The notes: generated by a model from the letters alone, not told the origin. A DNA stretch of 64,000 bases from an uncultured Candidatus Actinomarina sp. (GCA_902519845.1 CABYLQ010000001.1:281808-345807); one strand, 5' to 3'; counted from the stretch's first letter, positions 18,165 through 25,774 are shown. Made by a program: numbers and translations.

Positions 18165-18969
18165 AAAAATATATTATCAAGGTTCAGAAGGTTCTTATTC
18201 AGAATCGGTTTTACTTGAAATGTTCCCAGATTCAGAATTAATTTCTTGTAAAACTTTTCAAGATGTCTCTATAAATGCTTCAAATGATGGTTTTGGACTT
18301 TTGCCAATTGAAAACTCTCTCGTTGGAACTGTAATCGAGGCTTATGAAAGTTTAATTGAATATGAACTTGAAATATTTTTAGAAGTTAAAAAGAAAATTA
18401 ATCATGCTCTAATTGGATTAGCAGGGACACAAAAACAAAATTTGAAAAAGATAATTTCTCACCCACAAGCCTTACAGCAATGTAGTAAATATTTAAATAA
18501 ACTAGATGTAGAATTACAACCAGTATTTGATACTGCAGGAGGTGTTTTAAGTCTACTTAATACTAAATCAGAAGAGATTGGAGCGATTGCAGGAGAGCAT
18601 TTTGATAATGATGAAAGATTTACAATAATTGAAAAAAATATTTCAAATCATGAAGAAAATTACACAAGATTTTTTCTAACTGGAAAGACGCCACCAGCGA
18701 TTAAAGAAGATAAAAACCTTCGTTCAGCGATACTTGTAGCACAAGACGAGCCAGGTTCTTTGTTGAAAGCTCTTACGGTCTTTGATGTACTTAAATTGAA
18801 TTTGACTAAGTTAGAATCAAGACCAATTCTTGGATCTCCATGGGAATATAAGTTCTATGTCGATTATCAAAACTCTGATACAAAAATCGATCAGCTTCTA
18901 AAAGATAATTTAGGTCAAGTTGCAAAAGAATTTAAAATATTAGGAAAATACGGATCAATTAATCTTTAA
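18154..18969 (+). CDS. pheA: Prephenate dehydratase with ACT domain
   Basis: PheA converts prephenate to phenylpyruvate, the phenylalanine precursor. The 271-residue protein has a periplasmic-binding-like catalytic domain (YYQGSEGSYSE, PIENSLVGTV, and the TRF catalytic triplet in EENYTRFF) and a C-terminal ACT domain (from about residue 190) containing the ESRP motif that binds Phe for feedback inhibition. No mutase domain is fused, which agrees with the separate aroH. It is the last gene of the aromatic operon and overlaps the oppositely oriented next gene by 11 bases. Confidence 0.95.
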   Translation: MKNKKIYYQGSEGSYSESVLLEMFPDSELISCKTFQDVSINASNDGFGLLPIENSLVGTVIEAYESLIEYELEIFLEVKKKINHALIGLAGTQKQNLKKIISHPQALQQCSKYLNKLDVELQPVFDTAGGVLSLLNTKSEEIGAIAGEHFDNDERFTIIEKNISNHEENYTRFFLTGKTPPAIKEDKNLRSAILVAQDEPGSLLKALTVFDVLKLNLTKLESRPILGSPWEYKFYVDYQNSDTKIDQLLKDNLGQVAKEFKILGKYGSINL

Positions 18970-20038
18970 ATTTCCAACTTGAAGATTCTTTATTATCTTC
19001 AATTTCAATATTTGAATCTGTCAATATATCTCTTACTACATCTGATTCTTCATATTTTTGTAAGGACCGAAGTGTTAATCTATACTCTATTAATTTATCT
19101 ATTAATTTATTCACATTTTCAGAATTTTTCTTATTTTTATCAATCTCTATTCGTAAATCAGCAATTTCTTTTTTCAAGGCATCTTCAGCGTCTTCATTTA
19201 ACGGCAAGTCAGGTTCACTTTCTACTTTTTTAAGGGAGGCATCATTTTTTAAGAGTTCTTTAAGCTCATCTAAATTGTACTTATCTCCAATTTTGAATTT
19301 CTTTGTGACATTTTTGTTAATGACAGTTACTTCCCCTAAACCTTCTACTTCGAAAGAGTCTTCTTCTCCGTCAATTATTAACGCAGTATGTTCATCAATT
19401 CCTAAAATATTCGTTGGATTAATTTCCTGTAATATTTTCATCCTATTTTGTCCAAGGTAACTAATACTAGTATCGTGATTGCCCCCTTCTTTATTGTTAA
19501 AGTGAGGAACTACAACACAATCTATATCAAAGACCTCAAGTAAATTTATTCCATTTTCCCAATAAGGATCAATTCCTACCTTGTAAATTTCATAAACTGG
19601 AATAGTTCTTATTCCAAGAGTTGATGCAGCTGCACTTGCAAATACAAGGCTACTTCCATTTATTAGCTTTTCTTTAAAAATTTCTGGTACATCTGTGTCT
19701 ATCCAATTTTTTGAGGCATAACTTGGACTTCCTGGTCCTGAAAAAATAAAATTTGAACCCTGGATGATTTTTGTAAATTCAAAATACTCAACAGATTTAA
19801 AATCTTTTTTAGTTCTATAACTAGCAAGTTTGATATCTGTGTTTAAACTTACTTCATAAAATTCAATTAATTTTTCAACAAGCTGATCAGCATTTTCTTG
19901 AAATCCAAAAGGCGTATCAATTAATGAAGCAGACACGTCTTCACTTAATCTATTAAGTAACTTTCTGTGTACTGAAACTAGATTTGGGCTAGTCTCACCT
20001 GAGCCGAGAATGGCAATCGAACCTTTTACTTTTTTCAT
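18959..20038 (-). CDS. S51-like (cyanophycinase/GATase-fold) protein with CysRS-like C-terminal tail
   Basis: The first ~230 residues resemble the peptidase S51/cyanophycinase type of class I GATase-like fold: ILGSGETSP, IDTPFGFQ, FSGPGSPSYA, a nucleophile-elbow region VFASAAAS (Ser kept, flanking Gly lost) and GIDEHTALII. A charged helical linker follows. The last ~60 residues (RLTLRSLQKYEESDVVRDIL, then a short W-containing end) look like the extreme C-terminus of cysteinyl-tRNA synthetases. I start at the ATG at 20038 because TATAAT lies seven bases upstream of it; another ATG lies at 20047. The function is not known. Confidence 0.7.
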   Translation of the reverse strand: MKKVKGSIAILGSGETSPNLVSVHRKLLNRLSEDVSASLIDTPFGFQENADQLVEKLIEFYEVSLNTDIKLASYRTKKDFKSVEYFEFTKIIQGSNFIFSGPGSPSYASKNWIDTDVPEIFKEKLINGSSLVFASAAASTLGIRTIPVYEIYKVGIDPYWENGINLLEVFDIDCVVVPHFNNKEGGNHDTSISYLGQNRMKILQEINPTNILGIDEHTALIIDGEEDSFEVEGLGEVTVINKNVTKKFKIGDKYNLDELKELLKNDASLKKVESEPDLPLNEDAEDALKKEIADLRIEIDKNKKNSENVNKLIDKLIEYRLTLRSLQKYEESDVVRDILTDSNIEIEDNKESSSWKFKD

Positions 20039-20045
20039 AGAAACC

Positions 20046-20051
20046 ATTATA
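20046..20051 (-). promoter_or_regulatory. -10 hexamer of a leaderless transcript (S51-like gene)
   Basis: On the minus strand a perfect TATAAT is followed by seven bases and then the ATG at 20038. It overlaps the alternative ATG at 20047, which argues that the downstream ATG is the start. Confidence 0.6.
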
Positions 20052-20077
20052 GGTATTTATTCATTCTTGAAAAATTG

Positions 20078-20083
20078 TATACT
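20078..20083 (+). promoter_or_regulatory. -10 hexamer of a leaderless transcript (alpha/beta hydrolase)
   Basis: TATACT, then exactly six bases, then the GTG start codon at 20090. No Shine-Dalgarno sequence fits in this spacing. Confidence 0.65.
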
Positions 20084-20089
20084 TAATAT

Positions 20090-21088
20090 GTGATAAATTT
20101 ATTAATTAAAATTCTTGAAATATTTACCCTTGATTACATTCCAAGGCTACCTGTTCAATTTAGAACAAAATTATATAAAACAGTTCTTCCATTAAGAAAA
20201 TTAAGGGACAGGATATTACTAAATAAACCAAAAAGTCAATTTACTTTTCAAGATCGAATAGATTTTGCCAGAACATCAAGAGTTGGCTATGATTACTCCG
20301 GCTCAAGGCTAATTGAATATAACCGAAATGTTGATTTTGAAAAAATTGAAAATTCGGAATTAGAAATTTATAAATTTACTCCAAAAAATGCCAAAGATGA
20401 CGTTTACGGTATTTATTTTCATGGAGGAGGTTACTATACGGGCAGTGTAACTTCTCATAAAAACATCGTTTCCCAATTTACAAATGATTTAGAGATTCCT
20501 TTTTATTTTTTTGAATATAGATTGACACCAGAGTTCAACTTTCCTGCAGCTCATGATGATGCCAAAAAAGTAGTAAATTTTATTACTGGAATAGAGGGAA
20601 ACAAACAGTCAATATGGATGGGTGAGTCTGCTGGAGGGGGGCTTGCAACGGGTATTTTAGTTGATGATACATTTACAATTTCTCCAGATAAATTAGTCCT
20701 AATGTCTCCATGGCTAGACCTGTCTGACAAGAAAAGAGACAGAAAATATTTAAGAAATAAAGATATACTACTTGCTATTGATGGAGTTCATTGGGTTGGT
20801 GAGCATTATTCAGGCGATTATGAACCAAATAATCCAATTCTTTCCCCAGTTTTTGCTGATATTGATAATTTTCCACACACATTAATTCAGGTTTGTTCAA
20901 GTGAGCTTTTGTATAATGACGCAATTGAGTTTTCAAACAAACTCAAAAATAAAAAAATCGAGCACGAATTACAAATTTCGGATGATCTTTGGCATGCTTG
21001 GCAATTTTTTCCAATCCAAGAAGCTTATGATGCAAGAAAGAAAATTGTTTCTTTTGTAAAAGATAATTCTTACTCTTCACCAAAATGA
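20090..21088 (+). CDS. Alpha/beta hydrolase, hormone-sensitive-lipase family
   Basis: The 332-residue protein is a carboxylic-ester hydrolase of the HSL (bacterial group IV) family. It has the oxyanion motif HGGGYYTGS, the FEYRLTPEFNFPAAHDDA segment (quoted in part) typical of HSL enzymes, the nucleophile elbow GESAGG, and late Asp/His residues (ELLYND and LWHAW). The first ~60 residues form an amphipathic N-terminal cap. The natural substrate cannot be told. The GTG start is supported by a -10 six bases upstream. Its end overlaps the convergent ECF ATPase gene by 19 bases. Confidence 0.85.
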   Translation: MINLLIKILEIFTLDYIPRLPVQFRTKLYKTVLPLRKLRDRILLNKPKSQFTFQDRIDFARTSRVGYDYSGSRLIEYNRNVDFEKIENSELEIYKFTPKNAKDDVYGIYFHGGGYYTGSVTSHKNIVSQFTNDLEIPFYFFEYRLTPEFNFPAAHDDAKKVVNFITGIEGNKQSIWMGESAGGGLATGILVDDTFTISPDKLVLMSPWLDLSDKKRDRKYLRNKDILLAIDGVHWVGEHYSGDYEPNNPILSPVFADIDNFPHTLIQVCSSELLYNDAIEFSNKLKNKKIEHELQISDDLWHAWQFFPIQEAYDARKKIVSFVKDNSYSSPK

Positions 21089-21816
21089 TGAAATGCAAAA
21101 CCAAAGGGAAGCTCTAAGCGATTTTCCTTCATAAAATTTTCATCATTTAAAATATTAATCGTTTGATCATCTCGCGTAACTTCACCTTCATTTAAAACGA
21201 TACTTCTTTTGCAAATTTCTAATGCCATTGGAAGGTCATGAGTCACGAGAATTTTAGATACGTCTAAATTATTAAGAATATCAATTAATTCCCTACGAGA
21301 AGATGGATCCAGATTTGAACCAGGTTCATCTAACACCAGAAGTTTTGGCTTTGATGCTAAAACACTTGCAATTGCAACTTTTCTTTTTTGTCCATAACTT
21401 AAATGATGAGGAGGTCGATCTAAATAGTCACTCATATTAACTTTATCAAGTGCATCAAGTGCTAATCTTTCTGATTCTTCATCGGTAAATCCAAAATTTT
21501 TAGGTCCAAACATTACATCTTCAATTACTGTTGGCATAAATAATTGGTCATCTGGATCCTGAAAAACAATCCCGACTGTTTTTCTAATCTTGCCAATGTT
21601 ATCTTCAATGTAGTCGAGTTGATCTACACTTATTTCCGAATTTAAAGTTCCAAGTATTCCGTTCAGATGAAGAATTAATGTAGTTTTTCCAGCACCATTT
21701 GGACCTAATATTGCTAATGATTCTTTTTCTGCCAAATCAAAGCTTATTTTTTTTAGAGCCAAGTGTCCATCAGGATATGAATAGCTTAAATTTTTTATAG
21801 ATAAGTAATTTTTCAT
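21070..21816 (-). CDS. Energy-coupling factor / cobalt-type ABC transporter ATPase
   Basis: This 248-residue ABC ATPase has Walker A GPNGAGKTT, a Q-loop (VFQDPDDQLF, the ECF-type Q-helix region), signature LSYGQKRK and Walker B LLVLDEPGSNLDP. The DPDDQLF segment is diagnostic for CbiO/EcfA proteins that energise uptake of metals or vitamins. It overlaps the upstream T-component gene by four bases. No substrate-binding S component (CbiM-like or vitamin type) lies nearby, so the cargo is unknown; the Fur regulator upstream hints at a metal. Confidence 0.9.
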   Translation of the reverse strand: MKNYLSIKNLSYSYPDGHLALKKISFDLAEKESLAILGPNGAGKTTLILHLNGILGTLNSEISVDQLDYIEDNIGKIRKTVGIVFQDPDDQLFMPTVIEDVMFGPKNFGFTDEESERLALDALDKVNMSDYLDRPPHHLSYGQKRKVAIASVLASKPKLLVLDEPGSNLDPSSRRELIDILNNLDVSKILVTHDLPMALEICKRSIVLNEGEVTRDDQTINILNDENFMKENRLELPFGFAFHHFGEE

Positions 21817-22577
21817 AATAATTTATCTATACCAAGTATCACTAAAGAAGATACAACACATAAAGTAAATTTATATGATGTTTTATAACTTCGAGATTTA
21901 AACTCTATTGTTCCTTGAAAACCTCTTGAGATCATTGACAAATATACTCTTTCACCTCTTTCATAACCACGGATTAGCATAGCTCCAGATGCAAAAGCAA
22001 TAGGGATGAGGGATTTTAAACCTTTTTCTAAGTATCCCCTCGACTTCATTGAAATTCTTACCCTTTTGAACTCATCTATAAAGACGTCAATATATCTAAT
22101 TGTGAATGACATTATTGCAATTAAAATATTTGGAACTTTCAACTTCTGAAGACCATAAATGATTTCCATACTTGAAGTTACAGCAGTAAGAACTATTCCA
22201 ATAGTTAGACCGAGAGTTGCTTTAAATAATATAGTTAACATATCATTTAATCCAGTCTGGTAAATGTTTAAAGAAAAAATTTCAAAAACTTTGTCATTGT
22301 TCTCACTACTTAAAAAAGGTAAAAATAATGCAAACAAAATGAAAGGAATATCAAGAGTCAGTCTCTTTAAATATGTTTTTAAAGGAATTTTCGAAAGGTA
22401 TAAAATATACATAACGATCACGATGTGAGATAAAATCTGAAAGATATTTTGAACATTTGAAAATGCAACTGATAAGACAATAAGAAAACATCCTAGAACT
22501 TTATGTTGAGGTTTTACATCATTTAATTGGGAATTTTTGTGTAGAGATAAGTGGTGTTCGTGACTTGTGGGATACAT
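21813..22577 (-). CDS. ECF transporter T component (CbiQ/EcfT family)
   Basis: The 254-residue membrane protein has about five to six predicted transmembrane segments and the two short Ser-Arg-Gly coupling motifs (KSRGYLE and ISRGFQG), equivalent to the ARG motifs by which T components contact the two ATPases. The N-terminal HHLSLHKNSQL region resembles CbiQ. It lies upstream of and overlaps the ATPase gene. A TAAAAT -10 six bases before the ATG suggests its own leaderless promoter despite the nearby fur gene. Confidence 0.82.
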   Translation of the reverse strand: MYPTSHEHHLSLHKNSQLNDVKPQHKVLGCFLIVLSVAFSNVQNIFQILSHIVIVMYILYLSKIPLKTYLKRLTLDIPFILFALFLPFLSSENNDKVFEIFSLNIYQTGLNDMLTILFKATLGLTIGIVLTAVTSSMEIIYGLQKLKVPNILIAIMSFTIRYIDVFIDEFKRVRISMKSRGYLEKGLKSLIPIAFASGAMLIRGYERGERVYLSMISRGFQGTIEFKSRSYKTSYKFTLCVVSSLVILGIDKLL

Positions 22578-22583
22578 GATATT

Positions 22584-22589
22584 ATTTTA
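22584..22589 (-). promoter_or_regulatory. -10 hexamer of a leaderless transcript (ECF T component)
   Basis: Minus-strand TAAAAT, six bases, then the ATG at 22577. It lies in the 38-base spacer downstream of the fur-like gene. Confidence 0.6.
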
Positions 22590-22615
22590 ATGCAAAAGGT
22601 TTGCAATAAAAATAA

Positions 22616-23026
22616 TTATTTACAATTCTTGCATATACCTGTGTAGACAAAATGATTATCGGTCAATTTATACATTGAGTTCTTTTCAATAATTTTTTCA
22701 ACCGATTCCATAACTTTCACTGAAATATCTTCAATGGCATTGCAAATTTTGCAAACAATGTGAGTATTTTTTTCATATTTTTTTAGATAATAAATCCCGG
22801 AACCATGTTGCTGATGAGAGTGTTCAATAATATCTAATGACTCAAGTATGTCCAATGTTCTGTAAACAGTTGCTAAATCTATATCTTTTACCTTTTTTAA
22901 AGCTAAATTATATAATTCCTCTGCAGTGAAATGTTCGTGTCCTGATTCCTCTAATATATTGCAAATTGTGCTTCTTGATTCAGTTATTCTGTTACCATTT
23001 TTTTTTAGTTTGCTAATCAGATCCAT
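22616..23026 (-). CDS. Fur-family metal-responsive repressor
   Basis: The 136-residue protein has an N-terminal winged helix (RITESRSTICNIL, then DLATVYRTLDIL with the recognition-helix pattern ATVYR) and a C-terminal dimerisation/metal domain. Two CxxC pairs, CKICN and CKNCK, form a structural zinc site. The sequence does not decide between iron (Fur), zinc (Zur) or nickel sensing. Its position directly upstream of an ECF transporter pair on the same strand suggests control of metal uptake. A TATACT -10 lies six bases before the ATG. Confidence 0.88.
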   Translation of the reverse strand: MDLISKLKKNGNRITESRSTICNILEESGHEHFTAEELYNLALKKVKDIDLATVYRTLDILESLDIIEHSHQQHGSGIYYLKKYEKNTHIVCKICNAIEDISVKVMESVEKIIEKNSMYKLTDNHFVYTGICKNCK

Positions 23027-23032
23027 AGTTAA

Positions 23033-23040
23033 AGTATAAT
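23033..23040. promoter_or_regulatory. Overlapping divergent -10 elements
   Basis: AGTATAAT reads as TATACT on the minus strand (23038-23033, six bases before the fur-like ATG) and as TATAAT on the plus strand (23035-23040, ahead of the thioredoxin-like gene at 23062). RNA polymerase could not occupy both at once. Confidence 0.5.
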
Positions 23041-23061
23041 TTGTGAAAAGATTGTTATTAC

Positions 23062-23535
23062 ATGAAAAAAATACTTTTAAAGTTCATAAATAGATACAGC
23101 CTAATTTATTTACCACTGGGATGGATATTTGGACTAGCTATATTTTTTATCGCTTTTGAACCATCAATCGTACTCTATATATTAAGTTTCTTTGTTTTAG
23201 GAACTTTTTTTGCATTGTATATTTTTAATTCAAAGAGAAGCCTTGTTTTAGATGATCACAATTTTGCAAATTCTGATTATACAATAATAGAATTCTATTC
23301 CGATTACTGACTAGGTTGCACTGCATCAAAATTCATAGTTAATGAATTCAAAAAATTAAATCCCGAGATACCAATTGTCTCAGTGAATGCTTCTAAGAAA
23401 GATTATCTAGAAATTACACAAAAATATAATTTAAAGTACACCCCAACATATGTATTAGTTGATTCAACTGGTGAAAAAATATACAAAAGGGTTGGTAATT
23501 TCAATATTGAGAAGTTTAACTCAATAATTTCCTAA
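23062..23535 (+). CDS. Membrane-anchored thioredoxin-like protein with in-frame UGA (candidate selenoprotein)
   Basis: The frame has an in-frame TGA at codon 83 (23308-23310) and then stays open for 74 codons to a TAA at 23533-23535. Residues 14-53 form two membrane segments. From about residue 75 the product is thioredoxin-like: EFYSDY, then UGA, then LGC, so UGA sits where the first Cys of the CxxC active site belongs (UxxC). Downstream are the QKYNLKYTPTYVLVD strand with the cis-proline TP, and DSTGEKIY, all consistent with thioredoxin. A hairpin with AGUUA loop at 23330-23348 is placed like a bacterial SECIS. The other reading is a nonsense mutation of a Cys codon. UGA acts as an ordinary stop elsewhere in the window. 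Confidence 0.72.
23311..23348 (+). promoter_or_regulatory. Candidate bacterial SECIS element
   Basis: Immediately downstream of the in-frame UGA, AATTCAT (23330-23336) pairs perfectly with ATGAATT (23342-23348), leaving the loop AGTTA. The loop carries a G-U at 23338-23339, 27 bases after the UGA. Known bSECIS elements have a small apical loop with an early G/GU about 16-37 bases after the UGA. The stem is AT-rich and short, so this is suggestive only. Confidence 0.5.
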
Positions 23536-23864
23536 GATACTTTGTCACCTATCATTGAACCTTCACTTGGTTTTAGCAACAATACATCGCCATTAGAATC
23601 TGTAGAACCAAGTATTAAACATTGACTAATAATTGGACCAATTTGCTTGTCGCCTAAATTTACTATTCCTATACATTTGAAACCGATTAATTCACTGGTG
23701 TCATAATTAGTAATCTGAGCACTTGTTTTTCTTATTCCAATATGTTTACCAAAGTCAATTTTTAAAATATAAGCAGGTTTTTTGGCTTCTTCAAAAACTT
23801 CCGCTGATAAAATTTCGCCAACTCTTATATCTAAATTGGCAAATTTTTCAACATTAGTTTCCAT
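23532..23864 (-). CDS. csaA: CsaA-type tRNA-binding domain protein
   Basis: The 110-residue single-domain OB-fold protein matches CsaA: NLDIRVGEILSAEVFEEAKKPAYIL at the start (quoted in part: DIRVGEI), GIRKTSAQIT in the centre, and LGSTDSNGDVLLLKPS near the end. CsaA homologues bind tRNA-like ligands and have been reported to have chaperone activity in Bacillus; the role here is not shown. Its 3' end overlaps that of the thioredoxin-like gene by four bases. Confidence 0.88.
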   Translation of the reverse strand: METNVEKFANLDIRVGEILSAEVFEEAKKPAYILKIDFGKHIGIRKTSAQITNYDTSELIGFKCIGIVNLGDKQIGPIISQCLILGSTDSNGDVLLLKPSEGSMIGDKVS

Positions 23865-23894
23865 ATAAAAAGTATCTTATAACATAATTAATCT

Positions 23895-24437
23895 ATGTCA
23901 AAAATATTATTATTGTCAGCTGGAACACGCGTTGAGTCAAAAAATAATAAAATAGCAAAAATTACTGATGACTTTTTAGTTAATGAATTAAAAATTGATT
24001 GTTCACTCTACGATAATTTCTATGAGGGTGTTCCCTTTTTAAAAGATTACAATGATAAACAACCTGATTATGTAATCGATGTAAGAAACGATTTAATTAA
24101 TAGTTCCAAAATCATACTTTTTAGTCCGGTATTCAATGGTGGTTATGTTTCACATTTAAAAAACATATTAGATTGGCTTTCATTAAGTTTTGATAAATAT
24201 TCCTATAACGAATTATTTAAAAATAAAACAGTTGCAGTTGTTTCATCAGTTGATGGAAAAGGAAATAATGCAAAAAGTTCATTTATCTTACTGAAAGAAC
24301 AACTTAAAAACTATGGACTTGATGTTTTTGATGAATTTTATCTTTTTAATGAGGAAAATAAGGTTGATGATTTTGATTCAAATAAGAAGTTAAGTACAAG
24401 CTACCACACCTTTATAAATTCATTTATCAACAGTTAA
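23895..24437 (+). CDS. NAD(P)H-dependent FMN reductase-like flavoprotein
   Basis: The 180-residue flavodoxin-like protein has the pattern of NADPH-dependent FMN reductases: an early LLSAGTRVESKN phosphate-binding region, then FSPVFNGGYVSHLKNILDWL (the SPxYNGxxxxxLKNxIDW family motif), and VAVVSSVDGKGN. It likely transfers electrons from NAD(P)H to FMN or quinone-type acceptors. CATAAT lies six bases before the ATG. Its end overlaps the convergent acyltransferase gene by 18 bases. Confidence 0.75.
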   Translation: MSKILLLSAGTRVESKNNKIAKITDDFLVNELKIDCSLYDNFYEGVPFLKDYNDKQPDYVIDVRNDLINSSKIILFSPVFNGGYVSHLKNILDWLSLSFDKYSYNELFKNKTVAVVSSVDGKGNNAKSSFILLKEQLKNYGLDVFDEFYLFNEENKVDDFDSNKKLSTSYHTFINSFINS

Positions 24438-25148
24438 AGCTTGGTCAATTCTTTCAAACAATAATTCTGTTACTTTATCAATATCTAAATCATCGTTAGA
24501 TTCTAATGGATCTAAAACATCTAAATGAATATCTCCTGGTATAAACCAAACTTTACCTTTAATCATTAAATTATGAGCATTGTGACTTACTATAGGAAGA
24601 ATTGGAAGGTTGAAATCTTTAGCAATATGTGCAGCCCCCTTTTTAAAAGGTAATAACTTTTTTTGATTACTTCTTTTTCCCTCTGGGAATACCATTATCG
24701 AGTTACCGTCATTAATCACAGATTGAATTGAATCATTTATTTTATTTAGATCTAATGAAGTACTATCACGATCTATTCTGGGTAAACCAAGAATTTTTAG
24801 CACTCTACTAAAAATTGGAATTCTAAAGAGTTCAGATTTTGTTAAAAATCTAATTGATATTGGCAATCCATAGATATGTGTGAATATGTCTAGGGTAGAA
24901 GGATGATTTCCTACAACAACATAACTTTTATTTTTATCTATTTTTTCTAGGCCAGTTACCGTTAAATTAATTCCAACCATTTTTAATCCCATCCAGCCAA
25001 ACAATTTATATAATTTTGTTGCAAGTTGCTTGCCATTTGGGATAGCTACTGTAGCTATAATAAATAAAATTAATATTCCAAATAAAATTAAAAATGTTGG
25101 AAACAAGATAAAAGTTTTTAATTTTGTTCGAAAATTTATAGGTGCCAT
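24420..25148 (-). CDS. plsC: 1-acyl-sn-glycerol-3-phosphate acyltransferase (PlsC family)
   Basis: PlsC adds the second acyl chain to lysophosphatidic acid in phospholipid synthesis. The 242-residue protein has one or two N-terminal membrane segments, the catalytic HPSTLDIF (HX4D) motif, FRIPIFSRVLKILG, and the phosphate-binding FPEGKRS block. VSHN corresponds to the last motif region. It is the partner step to PlsY, found at 56244 in this window. A TAAAAT -10 lies six bases before the ATG. Confidence 0.9.
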   Translation of the reverse strand: MAPINFRTKLKTFILFPTFLILFGILILFIIATVAIPNGKQLATKLYKLFGWMGLKMVGINLTVTGLEKIDKNKSYVVVGNHPSTLDIFTHIYGLPISIRFLTKSELFRIPIFSRVLKILGLPRIDRDSTSLDLNKINDSIQSVINDGNSIMVFPEGKRSNQKKLLPFKKGAAHIAKDFNLPILPIVSHNAHNLMIKGKVWFIPGDIHLDVLDPLESNDDLDIDKVTELLFERIDQALTVDK

Positions 25149-25154
25149 ATTGGT

Positions 25155-25160
25155 ATTTTA
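25155..25160 (-). promoter_or_regulatory. -10 hexamer of a leaderless transcript (plsC)
   Basis: Minus-strand TAAAAT, six bases, then the ATG at 25148. There is no room for a ribosome-binding site. Confidence 0.6.
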
Positions 25161-25189
25161 TAATCTTGAATAATAGAAATGAGTATTTA

Positions 25190-25774
25190 TTACTTTTTTC
25201 TTAAATCAAAATAAGGAATAAAAAATTGTACAACTCTTCCTACTGAGAAAACAATAATTACAGAAGCTATACCAATCTTACCTCCAAGAAAAAATCCACA
25301 GGTAAACGCAACAGCTTCAATCAACGTTCTAGCTGTTCCTATTTTTAACCCTTTTTCTTCGAGTCCAACCATAACTCCATCTCTTGGCCCAGCGCCAAGA
25401 TCACCACCAACATATATGGCTGTACCTAGTCCGATAAGTGTTATCCCGATTGATAGGCTCAAATATTGAAAAAATAGTGAGTTAGCAAAACTCATTAAAT
25501 TAATAATGTAATCTGCTGTAAGTCCTATCCAAAAAGCATCAAATATCGTTGCTATTCCAGGCTTCTGTTTTAAAGGAATCCATAATAAAAGAGTTAATAA
25601 AGATGTTAATATTCCTGCTTGCCCATATGTTATTCCAATAGTTTTTGAAATGCCATCGTGGAATACCCCCCAAGGGCCTAAACCTAAATTTGCTAGATAG
25701 TTAAAAGCTACACCAACACCAATTAATGTAATGCCAATAATTGCCTGAAAATACTTTCTAACTCCCAACTGCAT
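25190..25774 (-). CDS. YczE/YyaS/YitT-family membrane protein
   Basis: The 194-residue integral membrane protein has about five transmembrane segments and the duplicated motif of the YczE family: GLGPWGVFHDGISKTIG near residue 30 and GAGPRDGVMVGLEEKG near residue 128, both with the G-x-G-P-x-D/G-x pattern. Family members are annotated as membrane transporters or regulators, with no firmly known substrate. Minus-strand TAGATT lies five bases before the ATG. It stands alone, divergent from the YceI lipoprotein gene. Confidence 0.75.
   Translation of the reverse strand: MQLGVRKYFQAIIGITLIGVGVAFNYLANLGLGPWGVFHDGISKTIGITYGQAGILTSLLTLLLWIPLKQKPGIATIFDAFWIGLTADYIINLMSFANSLFFQYLSLSIGITLIGLGTAIYVGGDLGAGPRDGVMVGLEEKGLKIGTARTLIEAVAFTCGFFLGGKIGIASVIIVFSVGRVVQFFIPYFDLRKK

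Noticed and set aside
23062..23310. Reading the UGA-containing gene as two separate genes or a changed genetic code
   Set aside because: No start or ribosome-binding site follows the TGA, the thioredoxin fold spans it, and TGA is a normal stop in neighbouring genes, so the choice is recoding or a point mutation.
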